Of a stretch of 64,000 nt of DNA, positions 23,401 through 31,447 are shown one piece after another; positions within the stretch are counted from its first letter, which is position 1; each line of letters starts with the position of its first letter. The DNA lies in the NCBI GenBank assembly GCA_964036195.1, contig OZ038454.1:8618001-8682000 (forward strand). The letters are read 5' to 3'. The position numbers and the translations under genes were made by a program. The notes beneath the pieces are model-generated. The model did not search any database. It saw nothing but the letters and a program-made list of their open reading frames with translations, and was not told the origin of the DNA. The stretch is from Sphaerolaimus hirsutus. Taxonomy: Eukaryota > Nematoda > Chromadorea > Monhysterida > Sphaerolaimidae.

Positions 23401-24206
23401 AACGGTTTCACTGTGCTCTGCGTCTTGGATTTTGTCTGTTTTTCGGATTTCGCTTCCAATGCAGGGACATTTTCTCCCACCACGGTTTTTCCGACATCGT
23501 TTGTGACTTTCTGAACCGCCGCATTAGATGTACCGACCCCCTCGTTTGCCACCACATCAACATTAGGAATCGATACTGCTGGGGGGGGGGCCGCACCCCC
23601 CAATTCCGGCGAGAATTCCTCACCCGGCTCATCTCTGCGTGAATAATGAGTATTTCGGTTCGCATATAATGATGCTTCAAAAACCACCCATGATGCCCAT
23701 GATATGTTTAACTGCTTTATGATTACCCCCAATGAGCTATATAGGGCCACCCCCCAATAGTAGATATTGACTTTATTTGTTACCGAAATTGACGTAGCTC
23801 TCTTGCTGGCAGCAGAAAATGAGTTTAATGATATACATCCCATAAACCCAAGGGATAGTGTGCGCATAACTAACCTAATTGTCGACAGGCGTGACGGATG
23901 TGGTGTTGTGCTATACATTCTGCCGCGCGGATGACGCGTTTTGGACCAAACCAGTCGCAGAGCTTTCTTTTCTTCATTCGGCATCTTGGAGATCGCCTCC
24001 TGCAACCGTACGTCAAGATTTACAGAGATACAGCTACATATTCCAAACAGTGGATAAACTTTATAAGCACATATTCCAACCTCAAATTTTTCTTCATCGG
24101 TTAATTGAAGAATTTCGGCAGTTAGGTCATCTTCCGGCATGACCTCCTCGAACGTTTCAGCCGAGTTGCGAGTAGACCTCGTACGTTTTTTAATTCGATT
24201 ATCCAT
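14400..24206 (-). CDS. Retroelement ORF1 polyprotein: coiled coil, RGG box, SGNH-like hydrolase, EEP endonuclease
   Basis: The frame is open from 24,575, but the first ATG is at 24,206 (residue 124 of the open frame), so I start there. Residue numbers below count from 24,575. I see candidate coiled coils at about 506-544 and 959-992, an Arg-Gly-rich segment (about 1,863-1,929) typical of RNA binding, an acidic stretch (about 2,196-2,240), an SGNH-like domain (GDS at 2,566-2,568 and DGLH at 2,753-2,756), then an EEP endonuclease (QNAR with Asn 3,160, TET, GDFN at 3,312-3,315). Its SDHN motif lies in the next frame. Seventeen segments inside the frame have splice consensus at both ends and all are 3n and stop-free. 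If they are removed the protein is about 1,640 aa. The N-terminal two thirds match no family I recognise. The RGG and coiled-coil content suggests an ORF1-like RNA-binding role (inference). Confidence 0.7.
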   Translation of the reverse strand: MDNRIKKRTRSTRNSAETFEEVMPEDDLTAEILQLTDEEKFEVGICAYKVYPLFGICSCISVNLDVRLQEAISKMPNEEKKALRLVWSKTRHPRGRMYSTTPHPSRLSTIRLVMRTLSLGFMGCISLNSFSAASKRATSISVTNKVNIYYWGVALYSSLGVIIKQLNISWASWVVFEASLYANRNTHYSRRDEPGEEFSPELGGAAPPPAVSIPNVDVVANEGVGTSNAAVQKVTNDVGKTVVGENVPALEAKSEKQTKSKTQSTVKPLPELAGTQFGVCFLGLIASVSVENLFELTSLNILTLVRSYMSQKCEQKMICQRKLIKILIRNNLFVSISWVINGPSWSFFRYANQILFDKTLLFIISNLNFAHTGAESSSLAQKRRLAALEQSNKRLGGMCLKSQLEALNNRVLSMNDMHVHMSEFSLYIVKLACNHWAVSFFGTLTNILNVSTGQTGISIPVSSHSWNLKSIRQLAAKNTSNCISQNLCFADPKAPQKNFFFNWSSYAAELRRQYTIGGAPFQPDVVMSEIHKCTKTLDPNQNATRATMLMGHLLHYACAEMSLLSKFAERVSGIFGLLCGFFGLNPQSMCVYSSLKPINLVEMYDGIFCLLCGFSGIDSQSICVYSSFKSINLVKMYDSWLLKIRNDFPKRAKRADTTNGRVVWCTVRYNQKFKFNLQFELLVADLATGLKEDCDGIYVRLATIEGDITMLIDDTIKIDDKMEDNAATVGMMSNYTFFIFPSSFFLYLDTDPIIYMVVFTVLYWYFKISIGVCGEIYNSIDIQNCIRFMDGERGLLEFTKNLKKMLCANMDKGAMLFCLQNMIHSTYTQPSVVTQCTTKRDELLANITELKDKVLALEQRATSYASAAAQTRTKRKSPTQTLATGQISKRAKTSGVTMHPVEATPTPQCDPPQQNALAQVLERFCPSYHFHWPCVSCIDKTIFNIKQMGDLNGRMGCYKMNCVDKIECAYILINIQESYIFQTVRPKLGAVPKEFRGRVAEHDLLVTLTDPLDILGFMFPLTVIHEGKKFPCIALAMMMVCLINLLRQSSNFLGGLIFCLVKFKGVDIQRHKVSVSNLRFSQNRIDTSTVYNLNQSYYALQAEAKAVGGIEFENSVFACCAYFVKHNGINFDRKYNDFVLRMNAAWSAIWQAQLAQGNSEMGPKWFNPGSGPYEQLYSSIEEAKSTVAYKTVKTIMKNAVLNNPQFRCGYNCYFMDAIFSKFYSCLTNDRYSLPVYTTLKNSSTLFEPYVSKCFATIASDSFTASLQNCVSVSTSNSFDNFTRYDNVSYCIDIPTSDTTIPHRQLLWQTGKEKVGNEVRDNPRFIRCTGSFPNSGFRGALLCGNDKLSTEVSRLYACFGRHISLLLLACHLSICVCLPGVFERALSFLKNNLQYCVKLASLAISKVLNTTQIALSTMVGPCFQRPFMNLWGEILMETRACITQDYAYRMRDASGKWVTAPEYGIFEEYEKKGHWKIKDPTNSMRAVFNMLRDPNKVSHPLITGGYLRNVTTIDLGLFLKFMKYNTMLRTFANYSNLLDFPKKSDKFILKLLMCERISNIHCEKNNTHSNFSPKSHISLTDELFVGIPLLTSGGCGIVIDSMSHLPSTCTNHGKMVHDKSSIYVGKHGIVVRTQILLLYDHQRFGNTLKYIVEYYANCEKLKNLSIKKFTIANGVPMHNLCPTLCILLIWAHFEFLVSLCVCCFCLRIYVEITLHLAVCGLPYNKYSLPLSIPHLCCPFKTRRGRGNTGANQGNFTNRGGSRGGRGAALSNAPPMNFFPQNDAFRGRAPARGSSFNGGFFRGRGSVSATPVSAFHKARVETKEPAIELGGGDTDFAGVPQTNAPIISSNGLLIRTVRNPTMQRSKISKKLISKISNVSKILKFSIAFKLTPFPYLGWTKCVNLLSKTSLQLSASLTVAGASAVVLVPPATSAQNADQVQQAQSSSSSGMHFSGLKFVDSLKLSCVWIHKCMKKLLTDFRIILSVNIRNISVNSHVKKNPNIHKHANITFSSIAVTSQVDELNARVAHLLGVIERSNQQPPNVGRVAVAGAEPVADAAGEVGAGAAQQLEPFLLDEEGSENEYEDNMVTPALRAAGEDGEDGEVLDEASIFEEDDPNFGKFDKIHMFFGYYVVLMGSKWISSIYDKAKMCYKYIRGVCLFSSQKTCAHGQKSKKSNLSANNDTSPKDYCSQSIHLHADSPEAPIQPVGGSTAAPPQASAEHGVFAVENSEPQNTNPSHTQVRELLSEYRGLRRDGTIVGPTCFVNFGDLKPKNQQKITKFFRKLLEHNKVPEQRLMRDPCFNNSLLAPVSIVRKLKICPNFGAMTGYRPSDGREMYPEVLDMPVLSGPVNMFKTHVDHRSESRLSKNVISIFYHTFPQRPPPIDLHKSRSIYWNDENQKMCQNCIKTHFLLSYARYIPCIPDTAKLCPLEPIKVTDYFYTVMVVGDSTSVGLVPELSTQAQAQNLKLKIDATGTVFSGQRLPCMGTILKNFENPNAYDLVLIRGVLDSTDLEHCLAVKREGTSVRENFLRPVSDLFNTILSTGNLKLQPHGRILLSLIGPTLPDYNSSVWCDQLACEIFYFYLDLENALREFLRARTKLVMVLPLMNFCLEKFHELGVRSPAQAMVHLIARDGLHTVKSGHKIVAHLALQILRNMWVLNSLILLEVCTSNKNVFLGSGDKKAPARAETCTPGESTLHYILHADYKPRLDVFSVYTVDFLHLHKCFFELGTYDVTQEKYVDATKKNITSCFCDHCMEIIPHLEQCQSNFIEISCRHGVSALKPFENVKRSGSRQGEEVDKLQNRSIQKNIIDCHNENLQKISHMDTEHEPISKGTIVEKRTQSKYTLLSKDAAYDIQKFHLYTKCHISAHIEVLLLLTLFTLLLHVMLPTAYQMYTAYTSYMNLLNATFSQIYGKFFKYLCDGFIFRNLYHFSTCALRLFVDSNASCFGPIPWLLNVIFFAFLCFLRFLRFLNGDLKYTDRLDYHRVEMIRSTRSSINIRFWLVLYTFLCLVNPVEAANLTLIAEQTSTMLLSLSILYQNARCLRSQTTALLGTILKTGSDILCFTETQYRNASEVINIGGYASTHSFKKGKETGGLSIYVRKGIKYSVNKTADTIEDNVLNIKIREHPILEKNAKNGKKEKNVNLIIVYLENNNKVLNSSAARRLNAEIIANLERIVLQNRQNGEETIIFGDFNGHIGDDEWGCPGNTLSINKNGILVREFMANVGLAPINRELNGLWTYERANARSVIDLAHNDGILALWMEIFRFSLV
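15259..24080 (-). other. Seventeen predicted in-frame, stop-free introns of the retroelement
   Basis: Predicted introns (donor-acceptor, plus-strand numbers): 24,080-24,000; 23,916-23,635; 23,386-23,090; 22,942-22,736; 22,496-22,173; 22,022-21,702; 21,449-21,261; 21,089-20,904; 20,586-20,299; 20,156-19,974; 19,721-18,990; 18,661-18,461; 18,367-18,170; 17,857-17,621; 17,168-16,914 (donor uncertain); 16,248-16,183; 16,092-15,259. Donors include GTGAGT four times; acceptors are pyrimidine-rich with CAG in 14 or more. Lengths run from 66 to 834, all divisible by three, and sum to 4,881. The translated introns are hydrophobic and low in complexity, unlike the neighbouring exons, which is why I call them introns. 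Junction phases match at every one. Confidence 0.65.
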
Positions 24207-24740
24207 CGAGTTAGTATATAGATATGTTAGTAACACGCCAGCGCCCTCGCCCCTGTACGTGTAAGAGCATATATTGTCATTTTGGCACTCTTCCAATTTT
24301 TTGGAAAAAATGGGCAGAGACCAAATACCGACAGAAACATAACGCAGATATGACAAATCTACGAATATACTCCTAGACGGTTTAATGGAGAAAGATGTAA
24401 GTAATGTTGATGATTTTGAATGGTTTTGACCCTTTTTGGGTCGAGCCAAAAATTCTTGGCTCCTTGCCAAAATGGCATAGTCAGCGTATTTGCCGACGTT
24501 CGATGAATGCCTGTCCTTTTTGGACACTCGGCAAACATCACAGGGGGTCTTTTTGACCAGCCCTACTACAAACACCCAAGATGCGTCAATCTTAGGCCTT
24601 GACAGCGTTGTTTTATAGCGTCAACCAAGAAAATCGGAATTTTCTTTTTTTTTCCCATCTACTACTTTTTACATGTGAGAGTGTCAGTTTTACTCTGAAA
24701 GGCATAATAGATGTCGTTTTTTGGTGATCATATAGTATTT

Positions 24741-25578
24741 TTAACGATGGCAAAAAAAAATTCGAAAATTCAAAAACATTTTCGAATTTTCGAATTTTTT
24801 CATAATTTACGAATTTTTATTTCACCCCTGGAAAAAATACATTTTTATATATAAAATACATATAAATCGATTTTTTTTCAAAAAATTCAAAAATTCGAAA
24901 ATACTTTTCGAATTTTTTAGAGCATTCCAGGCCACAGAACACTTTCTTCAGTTAAATGTGATAAATCAATCGATAATTGATATGCGCTGCGTCTGAAAAA
25001 GCGTACAAAACTGAGAAAAAACATCAAAACGTTGAAATGGCATCCATGGCAGACACCGACACATCCGTTTAGGAATGCACCCAGCAACCTGAACTATTGC
25101 AATCACAGTGCTCTATTTACTTCCACTGAAACAGATGCCGTTCAATCAAAAATAAATCGTGGGTTATTGTTGAAAGTTGTTGAACTGAGCAATATCAGAC
25201 AATCCAACAGGGCCACTTCCAGACACTTAAAAATGCCCTGTAAAATGTCATGCAAAGCGTCAAAGTCATGGAAGCTCTGAAAATTGAACATATTTGTGCT
25301 AAATTTAGCTAAACAAGGGTAAATTATTTACAGTGAAAATAAGGTGAAAAAGTTATCCAAAACATTAAAACTATCCAAATACTGCTTTAAAGCTTCAAAT
25401 TCTATATTTATCCAAAAAATCGAAAATTGCCCAAAAAGATTCAAAAATTCAAAAATTCGAAAATGAAATTTAAAATTCGAAAATTATTTCTAGGAAAAAT
25501 TCGAAAGTTCGAAAATTCATTTCAGAAAAAACACTTGAAAATTTAAATACTTTTTTCCAGGGGGTTTGCCATCATATT
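24741..25578. repeat. AATTCGAAAA-rich element with AACGATGGCA ends (family J)
   Basis: It starts TTAACGATGGCAAAA and ends with GGTTTGCCATCAT, approximate inverted termini. The interior is dominated by AAAATTCGAAAA words. A similar unit is at about 59,803-60,030 (TAACGATGGCAAAC ... GTTTACCATCATTA) inside an intron of the second receptor. A partial introner-family copy lies within it at about 25,206-25,270. Confidence 0.5.
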
Positions 25579-25722
25579 TTGAGAAAGTATTTTGAGAAAA
25601 ATGAAATGATTTCTTCTAAATTTTCTTACTTTAGCAACAGAAAATTGTGATTTTAGCAACAAGAAGACATTTTCTATGTACGCGTGTACTTTTAAAATGT
25701 ACGCATAAAATGTACGCATCCG

Positions 25723-26726
25723 CTCGAAATACCCCCCCCCCCTCGCAATACCCCCCCCCAAATTGAGTGTATAGAGAACGTAAATGACAAAGGCTGCGGT
25801 TGTCATCCGGGCAATGCAGAACACATGTTAAAAACAATGACTCTGTTATGTGAGAACAGTTTTTATACATCTACACACTTATACAAGTCTTTAGAGTCTT
25901 ATAAATGGCAATGTTTGTCACATTTTTCGACGTCTGCGTACGTTTCAAACGACAATTTAGTACTGGGATTTCAAAAAATTTCTGCCGAAATAATACCCCC
26001 CTCGAAATACCCCCATCGTTTAACCCCCCCCCCCCTCTCAAAATTCTCACTCTGAAAAAATAAACCCCCAGGGCCAGATTTAATTCTCCCTACAGATTTG
26101 TAGGGTAGGGCGTATGCCTGATAGATTTTTTAGAGTTCAACCACGTCGACGCACATGCACTGAGAGCAAGACAGTTCATAAAATTAACGAAAGTATCCCT
26201 TAATGTCGCCGATATTACAATCTGTTGTATTTTACTTCGATTTTGGCCCGTAAATTACGATTTCGTCATTTCTTGGCCGTCAGCCAACTCTTTCTTTTTT
26301 CGATTTTGTCGGGCGCATTACTCGCACAACTCGCGATTTTGTTTGCTCGTGTATGCATTTCTTTATTTTCACTGCCCTCATGTTTCGTCTGTAGGGCAGA
26401 GAAAACTAGGAAGTGCGCATCCGACTATACAAGATTACGAGTTATGCCAGTAATGCGCCCGACAAAATCAAAAAAGTAAGAGTTGGCCGATGGCCAAGAA
26501 ATGACGAAATCGTAATTTCCGGGCCAAAATCGAAGTAAAATACGACAGATTGCAATATCGGCGACATTAAGGGATACTTTCGTTGATTTTATGAACTGTC
26601 TTGCTCTCAGTGCGTGTGCGTCGACATGGTTGGACTTTAAAAAATCTATCGGGCGTACGCCCTACCCTACAAATCTGTAGGGAGAATTAAATCTGGCCCC
26701 TGGGGGTATTTCGAGGAAATACGGTA
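25723..26726. mobile_element. Family A MITE interrupted by a palindromic insertion
   Basis: The C-rich CTCGAAATA blocks on the left (25,723-25,760 and 25,990-26,065) and the right end TTTCGAGGAAATACGGTA (ending 26,726) are parts of one family A element. The inserted palindrome occupies 26,066-26,703. The left TACCGTAT terminus is not recognisable. Confidence 0.6.
26066..26703. repeat. Long palindrome with about 270-bp arms
   Basis: GGGCCAGATTTAATTCTCCC on the left and its complement on the right bound two arms that match with few differences (for example CGATATTACAATCTG / CAGATTGCAATATCG). The spacer of about 100 bp reads ATTTGTTTGCTCGTG ... CTATACAAGATTACG. The arms have no coding signal. 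Confidence 0.8.
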
Positions 26727-26837
26727 CATTACTTTTTGTCAAAAGTATATGTAAATTTACCTATTTACCGGGTACTCGCGTACGCGTATTTTTCGAGTAA
26801 ATGTACGTACATTTTAACAACTGTGGTACCTAATATT

Positions 26838-27880
26838 AGAGTTGATAAAAGTACTGAACTTTTTTCAAAGTATATGTAAACATAGAGTATTTCTTTTTAC
26901 TTGTGCTGAAGCGCAGTAAAAAGCGAATATATATATATATATATTTTTTTTTAACTTCAACATTTTTTGGATATTTATCTTTATCAGTTGTTGACTTTTT
27001 TAAATAGTTGAAATTGCTCGCTAAAGGGCGATTTGTCAAAGGCAAGTGTTTTTATTGATATTTGCCGCTGTCTGTTGGCATTTGATGATGTGCCACCGAT
27101 ATCGGATTTTTCACTTCACTTGAGAATACAAATAAAATACTGTCAGGAAATTTGGAGATAGATTCATATCTAGAATTAATCTAAATGAGTGTTTTTATTT
27201 TAATCCAAGATTTTAATAGGACAAACTTTGCTTCAACGTTTTGGATTTTTACATTACTCACCCCCAGGGTACAGAAAACATCGAGTAATTTTTTTTACTT
27301 TGGTACACATGAGTGAACATACTTTTCCCTGGACAATGTAAAAGTGAGTTAAAGTATTCTAATGTACCTATGTTGTAAAGGTATTTTTTTATAAATATTT
27401 CTCTAATTTTCACCAAATCACTAGTTTTTGCACCGTTTTGCACATTTTTACTTTTAAATTCACCATTTCGAATGCTTTTTGCCTATTTTCAGCTATTATC
27501 TTTAAAGAAAGAGTGCAAAATTGCACTTGCCTCAGGTGGGAATCGAACCCACACGTCTCGTATAGAACAAGAGTGGCCTAGCCACTAGACTACAGAGGCG
27601 GCTGGGCTCTTCACTATTAGGGGCTGACATGCTGCGACGGCAATGCCCTTATCATTAATATACCCATTTTTGGATATTTTTCCATATTTTACAGCTTTTT
27701 TTCTTCCTTCGATGCCGTTAAAAAGCGTATATCTGAAATAGGTACATTTTCTGTACTCAAGTAAATTGAAAAAGTATATATAAATCCGAGTACAGATACT
27801 TTTTTCAGAGGAAACATAAACCTATTGACTCAGTACTCGAGTATACTTATTTTCGACTAAACATAAACACGTTTTAACAC
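26838..27880. mobile_element. Family D hAT-like element, enlarged by an insert
   Basis: The left end is AGAGTTGATAAAAGTACTG and the right end is CACGTTTTAACACTATG. The usual GAGTACAGA and AGTAAATAC blocks are present on both sides, but about 27,460-27,720 is extra sequence that contains the tRNA-like gene. An adjacent partial family D right end is at about 26,727-26,822. Confidence 0.5.
27528..27599 (-). tRNA. tRNA-like gene, Glu-type body, apparent anticodon TCT
   Basis: Read on the minus strand, a 72-nt cloverleaf is possible. Acceptor arms are GCCTCTG and CTGAGGC (6 of 7 pairs). The T arm is a perfect GTGGG/CCCAC stem around TTCGATT. The D arm GTCTAGTGGCTAGG resembles tRNA-Glu. With standard spacing the anticodon loop is GTTCTAT, giving TCT (Arg), with a mismatch in the anticodon stem. 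Shifting the stem by one base would give CTA. It may be a tRNA-derived pseudogene or SINE head. Both RNA polymerase III boxes are recognisable. Confidence 0.55.
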
Positions 27881-28314
27881 TATGCTCAATACCTCTGTGT
27901 TAAAAATTTGTGTTTTTGCCATCATTGTTCATGCTACAAAATGTATAAATCGAATCAAACAAATGCCGGGTGGTGGTGCGGTGAAAGAGACTCAAGATAG
28001 AGATAATGTAGGTAGCCGACGCGACACCCCCCCCCTGTAAATATTGTATGGTGGCAGGAAATTGAACAACAATTTGAGATTAGGTAGTGTCATTTGTCAG
28101 TGAATCCCAGCGGTTGATTTAACATAACCCATTTTTGGCGAACTTCCGCTTTCAGCACGACTAGAAGACGCATTTCCTTTCTCAATTTTTGTGTCAACAT
28201 CTAACCGATTACGTAACAACGAACGTAATTGGCTGTACACACTAGTTTACCATCATGCAACGTCGATCATTTTTGCAAACTGTTTTGTACCGGAACAGTT
28301 TGCAAAAATTGTTG

Positions 28315-28822
28315 TACCGTATTTCCTCGAAATACCCCCCGGTGGGTGATTGTTTCAGAGTGTGAATTTTGAGGCGGTTGAATGAGGGGGGTATTTCGAG
28401 GAGGGGGCTTATTATTTCGCCAGAATTTTTTTTAACTCTCAGTGCTGATTTGTTGTTTGTAACGTACGCAGGCGTCGAAAAATGTATGTATAAAAATCTA
28501 TAGACCTACATAATAAGTATGTATATGGTATAAAACAGGGTCTAACGTAATACAGTAATTGTTTCGCAATGTCCGGATCACAAACAGTAGCTTTTGTCGT
28601 TTCCATTCCCTTTACACTCAATTTGCGAGGGGGGTATTTCGAGGGGGGGCTAATAAATTCATAGTGGCCATTTTGAGGGGGGTATTTCGAGGGGGGGGGC
28701 TAATAAATTCATAGTGGCCATTTTGAGGGGGGTATTTCGAGGGGGGGGGGGGCTAATAAATTCATAGTGGCCATTTTGAGGGGGGTATTTCGAGGGGGGG
28801 GGTATTTCGAGGATATACGGTA
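28315..28822. mobile_element. Family A MITE with internal tandem repeat
   Basis: The ends are TACCGTATTTCCTCGAAAT and TCGAGGATATACGGTA. From about 28,625 to 28,810 a unit of about 55 bp (GAGGGGGGTATTTCG, a G-run, then CTAATAAATTCATAGTGG) is repeated about three times. Confidence 0.8.
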
Positions 28823-29370
28823 TAATCTACACAGGTCCAACATTCGTTTACTTTTCAAACGAGCGCCGGTTTTTCTCAGCTCGGTCAATCACGTCACGAT
28901 GACGCGCTACCGGGCCAAACCCAATAATTTCAACTCGCAGATGTGACAATATGCAAAACGATGGTGCCGCTACACATTGCTACAAAAAAATTCATCGCGG
29001 AAAGCCTAAATATATTCTTTTTGGCTGCGGTTTTGGTCAAATCGGCGATTACTGGCTGAAATATCGCAGGAAGCCCTGGCACAATGATGAACGAGACCCA
29101 AAAATTTGGTGAGCCATGCTTTTTACCCACTTTTCCTCTACCCATCAAAAATGCATGGAAAGTAACGCGCGGCGGTAAAATATCTAGCTGCCGCGGATGT
29201 TAAACGGGGTGGCGGTCGGCAGAAATTAGGTGATCTATGGCACATCTCCGGTGTATCGAACAACACATAAATCTTTGGACCCCTCGCCCTTTTGGTGATC
29301 TAAAAAATAGCCTTCCCAATTTTTCTCCGGAAACATGCGCTCCACGCATCGGCGTATTGCTGTAAAAATG
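28823..29370. other. No gene seen
   Basis: Mixed-composition sequence. A minus-strand open frame at about 28,930-29,148 has no recognisable motif and no splice context that I trust. Confidence 0.35.
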
Positions 29371-30840
29371 TACCGTATTTCTCCGTGTAAAGCACCCGGG
29401 TGCTATACAAAATTGCGACCCTTTCCAGCAACCTGTTATTAAAACTTGTATAACATCCGGGTGTTAGGTCAGGGGTGTTATACACGGAAACACCTCCACA
29501 TTCAGCTTCGTTTTCTATTTATGATACATATTTATGCTTTTTTGGTTCCCAGCATGCAGCAATTCAATGGAAAAGTGCATGCCGCTGAATTACAATGAGT
29601 GGCCCGCGCCACACACAATATTGAAGCAATTCAAATCGGGTGATCTTTTTGAAACCTAGCATAGCACCCCGGGGTGCTATGCAGCTGTGTAACACCTAGC
29701 ATTGAAAAAAAACGACCGATTTTGAGAAAATATAATTAAATATTATCTCAGAAAATCTCTCAAGCAAAAAATATAATTAAATCTCTTGGGTCATTTTTGA
29801 AAATATAATTAAATCTCTGAGAAAATCTCTTGCAGTTCAAAAATATCTCATAAAATCTTTCAACTTAAAGTATGATTTAAGTAATATTTCAAGGTGTTTG
29901 AACCATTGATAGTAGAAGTTAAGCACATTATGTGTTGTTTGACTTTTTCATTCACAATTTCATATGATAATAGCATATTGTCTTCTGATGGCTAACTTTG
30001 TATTATCATGTATTTAGTATCTGAAAAATGAACAAAAATATGGTTTAGGCACATTTTTCCTCATAGTAGAATAAATTACTTTCACATGTGATGATCCCCA
30101 CAGAATTTATCAGATGACTTTTTCACCAAAATTTGATAACTATATTTCTAAAACATGCTGTCAACTCTTTAGTTGTTAAAACGGCTAGAACCCAGTGCAT
30201 AAGTTTACCTGTTGCACAAGTAGCAACACCCAGCGCCAATTCAGACTCAGCACTTAAATACAGCCCCATACTTGAGCACTGGGTTTTCATGGGACTGCAG
30301 GAGTTCAGTATGGTCCAGGGATTAAACATATTTACGTTTACTCAAAAATACAAATACTTGAGTACTAAGTAAATACATCTTAATTTCCTCTGAAAACATA
30401 CCATTACTCTCTTTTATGTATACTTCCTGAAAGTACTTGAGTACAGAAAATGTATTTCAGATAACTTTTTTATTGGCTCTTTCATGCCATAGAACAGAAA
30501 AAGGAAGGAAAAACAGAGGAAATGGAGGGAAAATAGCCAAAAATTGGTATATGAGCAAATATATAAATAGTTAAAATTGGCAAAAAGCACATGAACTAGT
30601 GAATTTGAAGGTGAAAATGGGAAAATATGGAGAGATTTTCTCGAGAGATTTTCTCAATCAGGAGAAAATATAATTAAATCTCTCTGAAAAATCATGGAAA
30701 AAATATAAATCCCAGAAAATCTTATATTTTCTGAGATTTTCTGAGATTTTTTAAATATAAATCTCCCAGAGATTTTTTCAATGCTAGTAACACCCCGGGT
30801 GTTGTGCACGGGGGGGTCCTTTACACGGAGAAATACGGTA
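29371..30840. mobile_element. TACCGTAT-ended element with CACCCGG blocks (family C)
   Basis: The left end is TACCGTATTTCTCCGTGTAA and the right end is its complement (TTACACGGAGAAATACGGTA). Each end carries GGGTGCTATAC/GGGTGTT words. Inside are AATATAATTAAATCTC repeats on both flanks and a family D fragment near 30,319-30,620. Only the terminal TACCGTATTT is shared with families A and B. Confidence 0.75.
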
Positions 30841-30888
30841 ATCGAGCATTGACGCAGAAATACTCACTAATGCTATGATTAGAGCTCG

Positions 30889-31306
30889 ATGTAAAAAATT
30901 TTTTTGGGTGTTAAACACCCCCTTGAATTAACCCCCCCTCGAAATACCCCAGGTGTTTTCGAGCTGAGGAAAAAATAAACCCCCTCGAAATACCCCCGTC
31001 TAAAATGATGTACATCATGTATGCAATGTATGCGATGCCACTTTGCATCGCAGATACGCATATACGCTGATTGTGTACAGATATAAACGTCTATAATATA
31101 AAATACGTGATATGTCGCGACTCGCGATATATCCTTTCTTTTCACGTTTTGCATATGAAAAAGCGTATTGTTTACTATGAATTGCACGACGAAATAAGAA
31201 ACAAACTAAATAATACCCCTCGAATAGGCCCCCCCTCGAAACCCCCCCTCAAAATTTCCACTCTGAAAAACAAACCACATGGGGGAAATTTCGAGGAAAT
31301 ACGGTA
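30889..31306. mobile_element. Family A MITE, left end decayed
   Basis: C-rich CTCGAAATACCCC blocks lie on the left, and the right end is TTTCGAGGAAATACGGTA. The middle GATGTACATCATGTATGCAA is shared with the copies at 2,298 and 41,497. Confidence 0.7.
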
Positions 31307-31447
31307 TGTATGTTTTTCTGGCGTTTCTCAGAGATTTCTTATGAACACTATGCTACCAAAACAAAGCTATGAAATGACATCCAGATCGCGTATTTTAGCA
31401 ATTATTTTTTTAGGAATCAATCAAATTCAAACTGGTACGGTGCTCTA

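Larger units (their letters stand above)
11710..24600 (-). mobile_element. Giant LINE-type retroelement (SGNH + EEP + RT)
   Basis: This minus-strand unit of about 12.9 kb has two long frames: 24,575-14,400, with SGNH-hydrolase-like and EEP endonuclease motifs at its end, and 14,433-11,812, a non-LTR reverse transcriptase. Frame order and the RT's C-terminal CCHC-type motif follow the LINE plan. Esterase-type ORF1 domains are known in CR1/L2-like elements. It is unusual in length and in carrying apparent spliceosomal introns. No poly-A tail or target duplication was found, so both outer ends are approximate. The long intact frames suggest a young copy. Confidence 0.8.

Noticed and set aside
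14400-24575. Reading the 3,391-codon frame as one uninterrupted host protein
   Set aside because: It ends in EEP endonuclease motifs continuous with a reverse transcriptase, and hydrophobic segments between splice consensus sites break up the domains.
26925-26945. AT dinucleotide microsatellite
   Set aside because: An ordinary short TATATA run, not reported as a feature of interest.
27540-27590. Amber-suppressor tRNA (anticodon CTA)
   Set aside because: It requires a non-standard arm register. Standard spacing, taken from tRNA-Glu, gives TCT, so suppression is not supported.
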